Assembly (NCBI RefSeq): GCF_000331995.1
Contig: NC_020134.1
Coordinates: 2,206,002 to 2,270,001 of the forward strand
From: Thermoclostridium stercorarium subsp. stercorarium DSM 8532
GTDB taxonomy: Bacteria; Bacillota; Clostridia; DSM-8532
Length of the DNA stretch: 64,000 bases
Direction of reading: 5' to 3'
The notes below the pieces were generated by a model. It saw only the letters and a program-made list of their open reading frames with translations, searched no databases and had not been told where the DNA came from. Positions 21,546 to 28,885 of this stretch are shown here, piece by piece (positions within the stretch are counted from its first letter, which is position 1; every line of letters begins with the position of its first letter). The translations under genes were made by a program, and so were the position numbers.

Positions 21546-22826
21546 ATGCGTAAGGAAATTATTGCTCTTATTCTTGCGGGCGGTCAAGGAAGCAGACTCG
21601 GAATATTAACAAAACTGACGGCCAAACCTGCCGTGATGTATGGCGGCAAATACCGTATAATAGATTTTTCATTAAGCAACTGCATTAATTCAGGTATTGA
21701 CACCGTCGGTGTACTGACCCAGTACAGGCCGTTGCAGCTTACCCACCACATTGGAATCGGAAAGCCCTGGGACCTGGACAGACTAAACGGCGGCGTTACC
21801 ATTCTGTCACCTTTTACAAAACAGCTTAAGGGAGAATGGTATTCGGGTACGGCAGACGCAGTGTACCAGAACATGCATTATATTGAAGAACAAAATCCGA
21901 AATATGTAATCATTCTTTCCGGAGACCATGTCTATAAAATGAATTATTCCATGATGCTTGACTTTCACAAAAAAAACAATGCCGATGTAACAATATCCGC
22001 CATTCAGGTCCCCATTGAGGAAGCACACCGCTATGGCGTAATTCTTGCCACCGATGAAGGCAAAATATACGGTTTTGAAGAAAAGCCGAAAGAACCTAAA
22101 AGCAATCTTGTTTCAATGGGCGTTTACATATTCAATCTAAACGTCCTGAAAGAAAGCCTTATTGAAGACCATCATGACAATAATTCCGGCCATGATTTCG
22201 GAAAAAATGTGATACCCAAGCTTCTTAAAACAGGAAAAAGGCTTTGGGCTTATACGTTTTCGGGATACTGGAGGGATGTCGGAACAATACAGTCCTATTA
22301 TGAATCCAACATGGATTTGGTTACCCGGGTTCCGGAATTCAACCTGTTTGATCCCAACTGGAGAATTTATACCCCAAATCCGGTAAAACCCGCCCATTAT
22401 ATCGGCCCTAAAGGATATGTCATCAGATCCATTGTGGCAGAAGGGTGCATGATTTACGGCACTGTCATAAACTCAGTCATTTTCCCGGGTGTTACGATTG
22501 AAGAAAATGCCTGCGTTGAAAACTGCATTATCATGTCAAACAGTACGGTAAAACAAGGGTCATATCTAAACTGCACAATCATCGGGGAAAAAACGGTAAT
22601 CGGGACGGGCGTTAAAACCGGTATAGGCGAATATGCGGAAAACATTTTCAACAGTAAAATATACAATTCGAAAATCACCGTAATCGGTTCGGACGCCGTT
22701 ATACCCGATAACGTAACCATAGGCTGCAATGTGGTCATAGACAATCAAATAATGCCCGGTGACTTTCCTTTCACATATATTCCGTCAGGTTATGCATTGT
22801 TGAAAGGGGATGGCGGTCATGTATAG
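21546..22826 (+). CDS. glgC: Glucose-1-phosphate adenylyltransferase, catalytic subunit
   Basis: Makes ADP-glucose from glucose 1-phosphate and ATP, the committed step of bacterial glycogen (granulose) synthesis. It has 426 residues, with the nucleotidyltransferase signature [10 protein letters not shown] at residues 9-18, [27 protein letters not shown] and the substrate motif FEEKP. The C-terminal half is a left-handed beta-helix of hexapeptide repeats. A GGGAGG site lies upstream. Its end overlaps glgD. The 175-base gap to the divergent J-protein gene should hold its promoter; I see no clear one. Confidence 0.97.
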   Translation: MRKEIIALILAGGQGSRLGILTKLTAKPAVMYGGKYRIIDFSLSNCINSGIDTVGVLTQYRPLQLTHHIGIGKPWDLDRLNGGVTILSPFTKQLKGEWYSGTADAVYQNMHYIEEQNPKYVIILSGDHVYKMNYSMMLDFHKKNNADVTISAIQVPIEEAHRYGVILATDEGKIYGFEEKPKEPKSNLVSMGVYIFNLNVLKESLIEDHHDNNSGHDFGKNVIPKLLKTGKRLWAYTFSGYWRDVGTIQSYYESNMDLVTRVPEFNLFDPNWRIYTPNPVKPAHYIGPKGYVIRSIVAEGCMIYGTVINSVIFPGVTIEENACVENCIIMSNSTVKQGSYLNCTIIGEKTVIGTGVKTGIGEYAENIFNSKIYNSKITVIGSDAVIPDNVTIGCNVVIDNQIMPGDFPFTYIPSGYALLKGDGGHV

Positions 22827-23940
22827 CATGATGGGTATAATACTTACCGGCGGAAAAAACAACCGCCTGAAGGAACTGTCGGCCGGCCGTTCCATTTCGG
22901 CGGTCCCTTTCGGCGGAAAATACAGGGCAATTGATTTTGCCCTTTCAAACATGATAAATTCGGGAATACGGAACGTGGGCATACCAACCCAGTATAATTT
23001 TCATTCTCTGATTGACCACCTCGGTTCGGGAAAGGAATGGGACCTGGACAGAAAAAACGACGGTCTGTTCATTCTTCCCCCATGCCTGTCGGAATACGGA
23101 ACGGGATGGTACAGGGGAAATGCCGACGCAATGTACAGCAATCTGACATTCCTTAACAGAAGCAATGAGGAATTTGTACTCATTAACCAGGGCTATGCCA
23201 TTTACAATATGAATTATACAGATATGCTGAAACACCATGTGGACAAGGATGCGGACATTACAATCGCCTGCAGGCACATGACCGATTTCCCGAAAGAATA
23301 CCTTTGCGCCCTCGGCATAGTTGAAACCGATACTGACATGCGGATAACCGACATGCAGGAAAAACCTCTTAACCCGAAAAGTGATTTTGCTTCCATGGGC
23401 GTTTACATCATAAAACGCAAACTGCTGATTTCCCTTCTTGAAGAAAGTGCCGCTCACGGGTACTATGAATTTGTCAGGGATATTATCATTAAAAAAGTCA
23501 ACGAATTGCGGCTCTATGCATATGAATTCAAGGGATACTGGCGCCCGTTGTGCAATATACAGCTCTATTACATGGCGAACATGGAATTGCTTAACCCTGA
23601 AATAAGGTACGAGCTTTTTGAAAAAAACGGAAAGATTTTTACAAAGGTTAAGGATGAACCTCCCGCAAAATATAACGACGAAGCGGTGGTGAAGAACTCG
23701 ATTGTCGCAGACGGATGCATTATTGAGGGACATGTGGAAAACAGCATATTGTTCAGAGGGGTTAAAATCAAAAGGGGTGCAGTAATAAAAGACAGCATTA
23801 TAATGCAGGATTCGGTGGTTTGCGAAAATGCATTGCTTGACTGCTGCATACTGGACAAAAGTGTTATTATAACGGCCGGAAAGCAATTGAAAGGAGACAA
23901 AAACTGGCCTTTAATAGTAGGCAAAAACGTGGTAGTATAA
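22819..23940 (+). CDS. glgD: GlgD, regulatory subunit of ADP-glucose pyrophosphorylase
   Basis: Paralogue of GlgC that forms the heterotetrameric Firmicute enzyme. It has 373 residues and the same two-domain plan, but the catalytic GGQGSRL loop is changed to [10 protein letters not shown], so it is probably not catalytic by itself. Three ATG codons lie near the start; the one at 22819 has AAGGGG nine bases upstream and overlaps the glgC stop, indicating coupled translation. The next gene begins 4 bases after its stop. No glgA, glgB or glgP is in the window. Confidence 0.96.
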   Translation: MYSMMGIILTGGKNNRLKELSAGRSISAVPFGGKYRAIDFALSNMINSGIRNVGIPTQYNFHSLIDHLGSGKEWDLDRKNDGLFILPPCLSEYGTGWYRGNADAMYSNLTFLNRSNEEFVLINQGYAIYNMNYTDMLKHHVDKDADITIACRHMTDFPKEYLCALGIVETDTDMRITDMQEKPLNPKSDFASMGVYIIKRKLLISLLEESAAHGYYEFVRDIIIKKVNELRLYAYEFKGYWRPLCNIQLYYMANMELLNPEIRYELFEKNGKIFTKVKDEPPAKYNDEAVVKNSIVADGCIIEGHVENSILFRGVKIKRGAVIKDSIIMQDSVVCENALLDCCILDKSVIITAGKQLKGDKNWPLIVGKNVVV

Positions 23941-23944
23941 AAGA

Positions 23945-24796
23945 ATGATATACGTATTTACCGCTCTTTACTGTGAAGCCTATCCGATAATTCAATACCT
24001 GGGTCTGAAAAGGCGGCAGGATATAAACCGGTTTCAGCTTTTTTCAGACGATCGTGTCAGTCTGCTTATTACCGGAACCGGCAGCCTTAATGCCGCTATA
24101 GGTGTTACTTCTCTTTTTTCGCTCTTTTCGCCCGGTTCGGGTGATATACTCTTAAATACTGGCATTTGCGGAACCGACAATATGAATTTGAAAAAAGGCA
24201 CCCCCGTACTTTGCAATAAAATCATTGACCTTGCCACATTCAAATCCGTTTACCCGGACATGCTCTACAGGCATCCATTCGCTGAAGGCACGGTTTTGAC
24301 CAGCCCCGTTCCGGTAACAGCCGGAACAGAAAAACGTTACAATGGGCCGGGCATTACTGTCACCGACATGGAAGCATATGGGATATTCTGCGCGGGCTCA
24401 ATATTTCTGCAGCCCCATCAAATGTTCTTTATCAAAACAGTATCGGATTACGAATCAGGGGAACAGCTAAACGGCATGCAGGTCAGCGAGCTGTTATCAG
24501 CCAATGTTGACAAGATTTTCGGTTGGATAATGCCAATTCATGATGAACTTTCAAAAAGGCGGGTTTCGGTTTTTTCGGACGAAGAAAAAACGTTGCTGGA
24601 AAAAGCAGCCGAGGCTATGAAAATTACCGTGTCAATGCGGCATCAGCTGAATCAGATGATGCGGTACCATAAGTTACTGCATGGCGGTTTTACCGCCGAG
24701 CTGACAAATTTTCTTGAAGACAGGCTGAAAAAACCTTGCAAAACCAAAAACGAAGGGAAGAAATGTTTTGAGGAACTCAGGAAAAGATTTGTATAA
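23945..24796 (+). CDS. Nucleoside phosphorylase-like protein in the glgCD-SPL operon
   Basis: A 283-residue protein. Residues 1 to about 200 resemble the PNP/MTAN nucleoside phosphorylase fold: an N-terminal FTALYCEAYPI strand, a glycine motif ITGTGSLNAAIG and the ribose-binding signature DMEAYG near residue 141. The C-terminal 80 residues are charged, helical and not part of the family. No strong ribosome binding site precedes the ATG, which sits 4 bases after glgD, so re-initiation is likely. Its end overlaps the radical SAM gene by 29 bases. The substrate is unknown and purine salvage is not supported by context. Confidence 0.75.
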   Translation: MIYVFTALYCEAYPIIQYLGLKRRQDINRFQLFSDDRVSLLITGTGSLNAAIGVTSLFSLFSPGSGDILLNTGICGTDNMNLKKGTPVLCNKIIDLATFKSVYPDMLYRHPFAEGTVLTSPVPVTAGTEKRYNGPGITVTDMEAYGIFCAGSIFLQPHQMFFIKTVSDYESGEQLNGMQVSELLSANVDKIFGWIMPIHDELSKRRVSVFSDEEKTLLEKAAEAMKITVSMRHQLNQMMRYHKLLHGGFTAELTNFLEDRLKKPCKTKNEGKKCFEELRKRFV

Positions 24797-25808
24797 CCCT
24801 GCCTTTTCCCATATTTATATAGAAAAGGGCATACTGAACCATCCTGAAACAGTGAAAATCTTATCCAGGTTCCCCGGGGCCGGAATCATAGTTATAAACC
24901 ATTATAAGGATGTTTTTTCAAGAAGCGGTCAGAATTTTTTAATACAAAAGCAATCCCCGTCTCTGATCCTGGCAAAGAAACAGGATAATTTCCTTTACAA
25001 AGGAGCTCCCGTTTGCCAGGATTTCGGGCATAACCATTTCTACCACACTCCGCTGGTTATGAACTGTATATACGACTGTGAGTACTGCTATCTGCAGGGT
25101 ATGTATTCCTCAGCCAACATGGTGGTGTTTGTAAATCTTGAGGACTATTTTATGCATGTGGAAAAAATGCTTCAAAACCATCCTGTTTACCTGTGCATAT
25201 CCTATGACACCGATCTTTTGGCGCTGGAACACAAATTGGGTTATGTCCGGTACTGGAATTCTTTTGCCGAGTCCCACCCAAACCTTACCATCGAGGTGCG
25301 CACAAAAAGTGCCGGCTTTAAAAGCATTGAAAAGTTAACGCCACTGGAAAATTTTATTCTTGCCTGGACACTGTCACCTGAAACAGTGCAAAAAAACTTT
25401 GAGCATAAAACACCTTCATTAACACAAAGGATTTCATGCATAAAAAAAGCGCTGGACAGGGGCTTTAAGGTGAGGCTTTGCTTCGATCCTCTCATTTATT
25501 CAAAAGACTGGTATCTGCATTTCAGCGAAACGGTGGAAAAAACATTTTCCGAAATTCCCGCCGGAAAAATTCACGATGTGGGAATGGGAGTATTCAGAAT
25601 TTCCCGCGACTATCTGAAAAGAATGAGGAAAAACAGACCCGATTCGGTAATAACGCAGTATCCGTATGAGTACGACAATGGTGTATATCATTACGGAAAG
25701 GAACTGACCGACCGGATGGTTTCGGAGGCCTGCGATATTTTATCGAAGCACGTGCCGGCGGAAAAAATATATATATGGAAGGAAGCGGAAGGCGAAAGGA
25801 ACATTTGA
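24768..25808 (+). CDS. splB: Spore photoproduct lyase-family radical SAM protein
   Basis: Radical SAM enzyme of 346 residues resembling SplB, which reverses the thymine dimer formed in UV-irradiated spore DNA. The cluster cysteines are C100, C104 and C107 in NCIYDCEYCYLQ. A further cysteine near 143 (YLCISYDTD) occupies the place of the conserved H-donor cysteine of SplB, and KSA near residue 180 resembles the following SPL motif. The start is uncertain: a TTG at 24768 overlaps the previous gene, and a second in-frame TTG lies 21 bases on. The SPL family call is good; that it repairs spore photoproduct is inference. Confidence 0.8.
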   Translation: MRNSGKDLYNPAFSHIYIEKGILNHPETVKILSRFPGAGIIVINHYKDVFSRSGQNFLIQKQSPSLILAKKQDNFLYKGAPVCQDFGHNHFYHTPLVMNCIYDCEYCYLQGMYSSANMVVFVNLEDYFMHVEKMLQNHPVYLCISYDTDLLALEHKLGYVRYWNSFAESHPNLTIEVRTKSAGFKSIEKLTPLENFILAWTLSPETVQKNFEHKTPSLTQRISCIKKALDRGFKVRLCFDPLIYSKDWYLHFSETVEKTFSEIPAGKIHDVGMGVFRISRDYLKRMRKNRPDSVITQYPYEYDNGVYHYGKELTDRMVSEACDILSKHVPAEKIYIWKEAEGERNI

Positions 25809-25827
25809 TTCGCCTCCCGCATTTTTT
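25785..25827 (+). terminator. Terminator at the end of the glg-SPL operon
   Basis: A 12-base stem with one mismatch (arms 25785-25796 and 25809-25820, GCGG and AGGCGAA pairing with TTCGCCT and CCGC) is followed by A and six T. The left arm lies inside the last codons of the SPL-like gene, and the T-run overlaps the stop codon of the convergent trpB gene. Confidence 0.85.
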
Positions 25828-27196
25828 ATAAATCCACTTTCGGAATTGTTGCAAATCCCTTTTCCAGGTCTTCGTCGGTCGGGATGTAATCGGTCATTGC
25901 TCCGGCATTGTAGCTCATGTAAGCTGTCATATCGAAATATCCGGTACCTGACAAACCGAATATGATTGTCTTCTTTTCACCTGTCTCTTTGCACTTTATT
26001 GCTTCATCAATGGCAACCCTCAGTGCATGGGAAGATTCGGGCGCAGGAAGAATTCCTTCGCACCGGGCGAACATAACCGCCGCTTCGAACACTTTGGTCT
26101 GTTCAACACTGCGAACTTCAAAATAACCGTCATGATACAGCTTTGACAGAATGGGGCTCATACCGTGATATCTCAGACCGCCTGCATGGTTCGGCGAAGG
26201 TATAAAGCCTGAGCCGAGGGTATACATTTTCAAAAGCGGCGTTGTCTTTCCGGTGTCTCCGAAGTCGTAAGCATACCGTCCCCTTGTGAATGACGGACAC
26301 GACGCAGGTTCAACACCTATAAAGCGGATATTGTTTTTGCCCTCAATCTTCTCACCCATGAACGGTGCGATAAGTCCTCCGAAGTTTGAGCCGCCCCCTA
26401 CACAGCCTATTATAATATCGGGTTCTATGCCGTATTTGTCGCATGCCGTTTTTGTCTCCAGGCCGATAATGGACTGGTGCAGGAGGACATGGTCCAGTAC
26501 GCTTCCCAGAACGTAACGGCAGTTTTCGGTCTTCACCGCCGTTTCAACGGCTTCCGAAATGGCACATCCGAGTGAACCGGTGGTTCCCGGGTTCTCTGCA
26601 AGGATTTTTCTTCCCACTTCGGTGGTGTCTGACGGAGACGGTACCACCTTTCCGCCATAGGTTTCAATAACGGCTTTTCTGTAGGGTTTCTGCTCCGCCG
26701 ATACCTTAACCATATATACTATGAGATTGACTTTGTAATACGCACATGCCATTGCAAGAGCAGTTCCCCATTGTCCCGCTCCTGTCTCGGTTGTGACTGT
26801 TGTTATTCCCTGCTCCTTTGCATAATAGACCTGTGCAGCGGCAGAATTGAGTTTGTGTGAGCCTGAAGTATTTGTGCCCTCAAATTTGTAGTAAATTTCG
26901 GCCGGCGTATTCAGCTCCCTTTCGAGATTGTAGGCACGGATCAGCGGTGACGGCCGAATCATTCTGTAAAAATTCATAAGCCCTTCGGGGATTTCTATAT
27001 ACCTGTCCGTTGTATTGAACTCCTGCTCCACAAGTTTTTCGCAGAATATCGGGGTCAAATCTTCCTTAGTACATGGTTTTAACGTAGCCGGATTGAGCAT
27101 CGGAGGCGGAAGCTCCTTCATTACGGCCTTCAGATTATACCAGTGCCGTGGAAGTTCCTTTTCCGAAAGATAAATTTTGTACGGTATTCCCGCCAC
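25826..27196 (-). CDS. trpB2: TrpB2-type tryptophan synthase beta chain-like PLP enzyme
   Basis: PLP enzyme of the TrpB2 class, which joins indole and serine to form tryptophan, often without a partner TrpA. The PLP lysine is in NTSGSHKLNSA (about K115). A glycine-rich phosphate loop GCVGGGSNFGG and a C-terminal GLSGTGYFDM motif complete the active site. The length of about 456 residues is typical for TrpB2 and longer than TrpB1. The frame opens with GTG at 27205, but GTG 27196 has AAAGG at correct spacing. No other trp gene is nearby. A tryptophan T-box leader precedes it, which supports a role in tryptophan supply, perhaps by indole salvage. Confidence 0.93.
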   Translation of the reverse strand: MAGIPYKIYLSEKELPRHWYNLKAVMKELPPPMLNPATLKPCTKEDLTPIFCEKLVEQEFNTTDRYIEIPEGLMNFYRMIRPSPLIRAYNLERELNTPAEIYYKFEGTNTSGSHKLNSAAAQVYYAKEQGITTVTTETGAGQWGTALAMACAYYKVNLIVYMVKVSAEQKPYRKAVIETYGGKVVPSPSDTTEVGRKILAENPGTTGSLGCAISEAVETAVKTENCRYVLGSVLDHVLLHQSIIGLETKTACDKYGIEPDIIIGCVGGGSNFGGLIAPFMGEKIEGKNNIRFIGVEPASCPSFTRGRYAYDFGDTGKTTPLLKMYTLGSGFIPSPNHAGGLRYHGMSPILSKLYHDGYFEVRSVEQTKVFEAAVMFARCEGILPAPESSHALRVAIDEAIKCKETGEKKTIIFGLSGTGYFDMTAYMSYNAGAMTDYIPTDEDLEKGFATIPKVDL

Positions 27197-27290
27197 ATTT
27201 ACCACCCTTTCTTATTTTTTATCTTTACACAATTCAAACGCTTTAAGCGTGAAATCTTTTTCAAAAGGGACACTGCCGCGGGGAAGGCTA

Positions 27291-27329
27291 ATAAAAAAAG
27301 TCTTTGTCCTGACATTAGGACAAAGACTT
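27291..27329 (-). terminator. T-box attenuator terminator
   Basis: Perfect 13-bp stem (AAGTCTTTGTCCT/AGGACAAAGACTT) with a 6-base loop and a run of seven T on the minus strand. It immediately follows the T-box sequence and would stop transcription before trpB2 when charged tRNA-Trp is plentiful. Confidence 0.95.
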
Positions 27330-27565
27330 ATAATCTCTGCGGTGCCACCTAATTTGCGCATAAAGCGCCCCTCATTTTCCATGTACCAACATACATGCTT
27401 CCTTGATAACGGGTGAAGATCCCGGCTTGCCTACTCTGTCTCCATTTCGGCTGCGCCCTCCTGAGCCCATTCACATAAGTTTTGCCGCCGCAATTCCACC
27501 GCCTGCGGCTCTCTGTTGGCAAAATCCTTATGTTACTACTCTCAGTCATCGGTTTTACATAATAT
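27330..27565 (-). promoter_or_regulatory. Tryptophan T-box riboswitch upstream of trpB2
   Basis: Leader RNA that senses uncharged tRNA. The conserved T-box sequence AGGTGGCACCGC is at 27350-27339. Upstream, a long Stem I is bounded by CTGAG/CTCAG below and CATAAG/CTTATG above the specifier loop. In the 3' side of that loop the bases read GAA-TGG-G, putting the specifier UGG (tryptophan) at 27469-27467. Uncharged tRNA-Trp would favour the antiterminator and allow trpB2 transcription. This matches the enzyme downstream. Confidence 0.95.
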
Positions 27566-27585
27566 ATCAGACTAAGTTATATATA

Positions 27586-27614
27586 ATACTATTCAATAAA
27601 ATATCATTTGTCAA
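27586..27614 (-). promoter_or_regulatory. Sigma-A promoter of the T-box-trpB2 unit
   Basis: TTGACA (27614-27609), 17-base spacer, TAGTAT (27591-27586), placing the transcript start just before T-box Stem I. Between it and the patatin stop there is only a weak 7-bp inverted repeat (27632-27638 and 27670-27676). Confidence 0.7.
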
Positions 27615-27702
27615 TAATGTTTTAAAACTTCACGCCAAAATTCCCGAACCGGTTTTTTTACCATTAAACTTGGCGTTTTCTTACAAAAAACATTTATTGT
27701 CA

Positions 27703-28731
27703 TCACTTTGCCGGCTTGTTTTTACCGGCGGTTATCAGCCTGACAAACTTGTTAATTTCACTTAGGTTCTTGTCCCACATTTCCATTCCTTTTTTAAATA
27801 AATATTCTATATTTTCAGTGCTTCCGTCGTCTATACCCCCTTTGTTCCTGTCAAGCTCCACATCGAACCTGAACAGCGTTACCTGAGGCAGTTTTTTCAG
27901 CATATGGTTCGTACTTATCTTCTGTCCTTCCCCAACTGCGTTGATAAGCGGCACTCCAAGCCATGGCGCAATCCAGTTGAAAAAGCCCCAGTTTGCCATT
28001 TTTTCGGTTCTATACTCTTCTTTCCGGTTTCCCGTTCCCAGCGACAGAATAACATATTCATTGCAGTCGGGGAAAATTTTTCGCGCCTCTATAAAAGCGC
28101 TCAGTGCGGGGTTTATGCAGAAAATTCCCCCGTCTATTAGGCAATAGCCGCCCTCTTCCTTATATACATGCACGGGCGGGAAATACGTCGGAACGGCTGC
28201 TGTTGACAAAGCCGCGTCAACCATGTAAAAATCGGCATCCTCCTCGCCCCCTGCGTGCGCAGGCCGCTTCTTTATAAAAACAGGCTGCATGTTTTTCATG
28301 TCAAATGCGGTTATTAATACGTTTGTCAGAGCTTCCTTTACGGTGTGGCTTTTGAAAATTTCCACAAGTACCGCTTTAAAGGGAGCTGAACTGTATTTGC
28401 TCGTAAAAATCTGCCTTACAAGCTTTCTCACCTTGTTTCTGTTTCCGGGGAAAACCCTATTTCCGAATATCCTGTAAAGATCAGGCAGTTTTTCCGCCGC
28501 CACTCCACCTTTTTCATCATACAAATTCCCGTCAGTTTTTCTGTACATCGGAACTGTAAGAGCAAGTGTTATGAGTCCGCCGGTGGAGGTGCCCGCTATA
28601 ATGTCGAAAACCCGGTGATAGGGCTTGTCTACGCCATTCTTTTCGAGCTCTTTTTTCAGTTTTGCCAGAAAAACCGCCGGAATTACCCCCCGAATGCCCC
28701 CTCCGTCTATGGAAAGAATAAACCTTCTCAC
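27703..28731 (-). CDS. Patatin-like phospholipase
   Basis: Lipid acyl hydrolase of the patatin fold, 342 residues. The oxyanion loop DGGGIRG is at residues 9-15, the nucleophile Ser49 in GTSTGG, and the catalytic Asp in the DGG motif at about 200. There is no signal peptide, so it is cytoplasmic. Cap-type patatins of anti-phage CBASS systems look similar, but no cyclase or other defence gene is adjacent, so a housekeeping lipase is more likely. It stands alone, divergent from the glycosidase-like gene. Its substrate is unknown. Confidence 0.9.
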   Translation of the reverse strand: MRRFILSIDGGGIRGVIPAVFLAKLKKELEKNGVDKPYHRVFDIIAGTSTGGLITLALTVPMYRKTDGNLYDEKGGVAAEKLPDLYRIFGNRVFPGNRNKVRKLVRQIFTSKYSSAPFKAVLVEIFKSHTVKEALTNVLITAFDMKNMQPVFIKKRPAHAGGEEDADFYMVDAALSTAAVPTYFPPVHVYKEEGGYCLIDGGIFCINPALSAFIEARKIFPDCNEYVILSLGTGNRKEEYRTEKMANWGFFNWIAPWLGVPLINAVGEGQKISTNHMLKKLPQVTLFRFDVELDRNKGGIDDGSTENIEYLFKKGMEMWDKNLSEINKFVRLITAGKNKPAK

Positions 28732-28819
28732 AATTACCCCCGCTTTTGTTTTCTATATATGGATTATATGTGTAAAAATGCCGTTAATGCCTGACCATCA
28801 TTTGCCTTTGCGTAATGTA

Positions 28820-28848
28820 TTTTTCTGCCTGACTAAAAGTGCTATAAT
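28820..28848 (+). promoter_or_regulatory. Possible promoter of the GH106-like gene
   Basis: A perfect TATAAT at 28843-28848 lies 37 bases before the start codon. The -35 position (28820-28825) is only T-rich, a poor match, so an activator may be needed. Confidence 0.35.
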
Positions 28849-28885
28849 TAAATTGTTTATACATTAGTACTTGAAAGGTGATTTT

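Noticed and set aside
22945-23886. 313-codon open frame on the minus strand opposite glgD
   Set aside because: It lies entirely antisense to glgD, has no family signature and no ribosome binding site; the long open frame follows from the codon use of glgD.
27349-27549. 66-codon minus-strand frame within the T-box region
   Set aside because: It coincides with T-box Stem I and the T-box sequence, which fully explain the region; a leader peptide is not expected in T-box control.
27703-28731. Patatin as a CBASS phage-defence effector
   Set aside because: The active-site motifs are shared by all patatins, and no CD-NTase, ubiquitin-like or HORMA/TRIP13 gene lies nearby.
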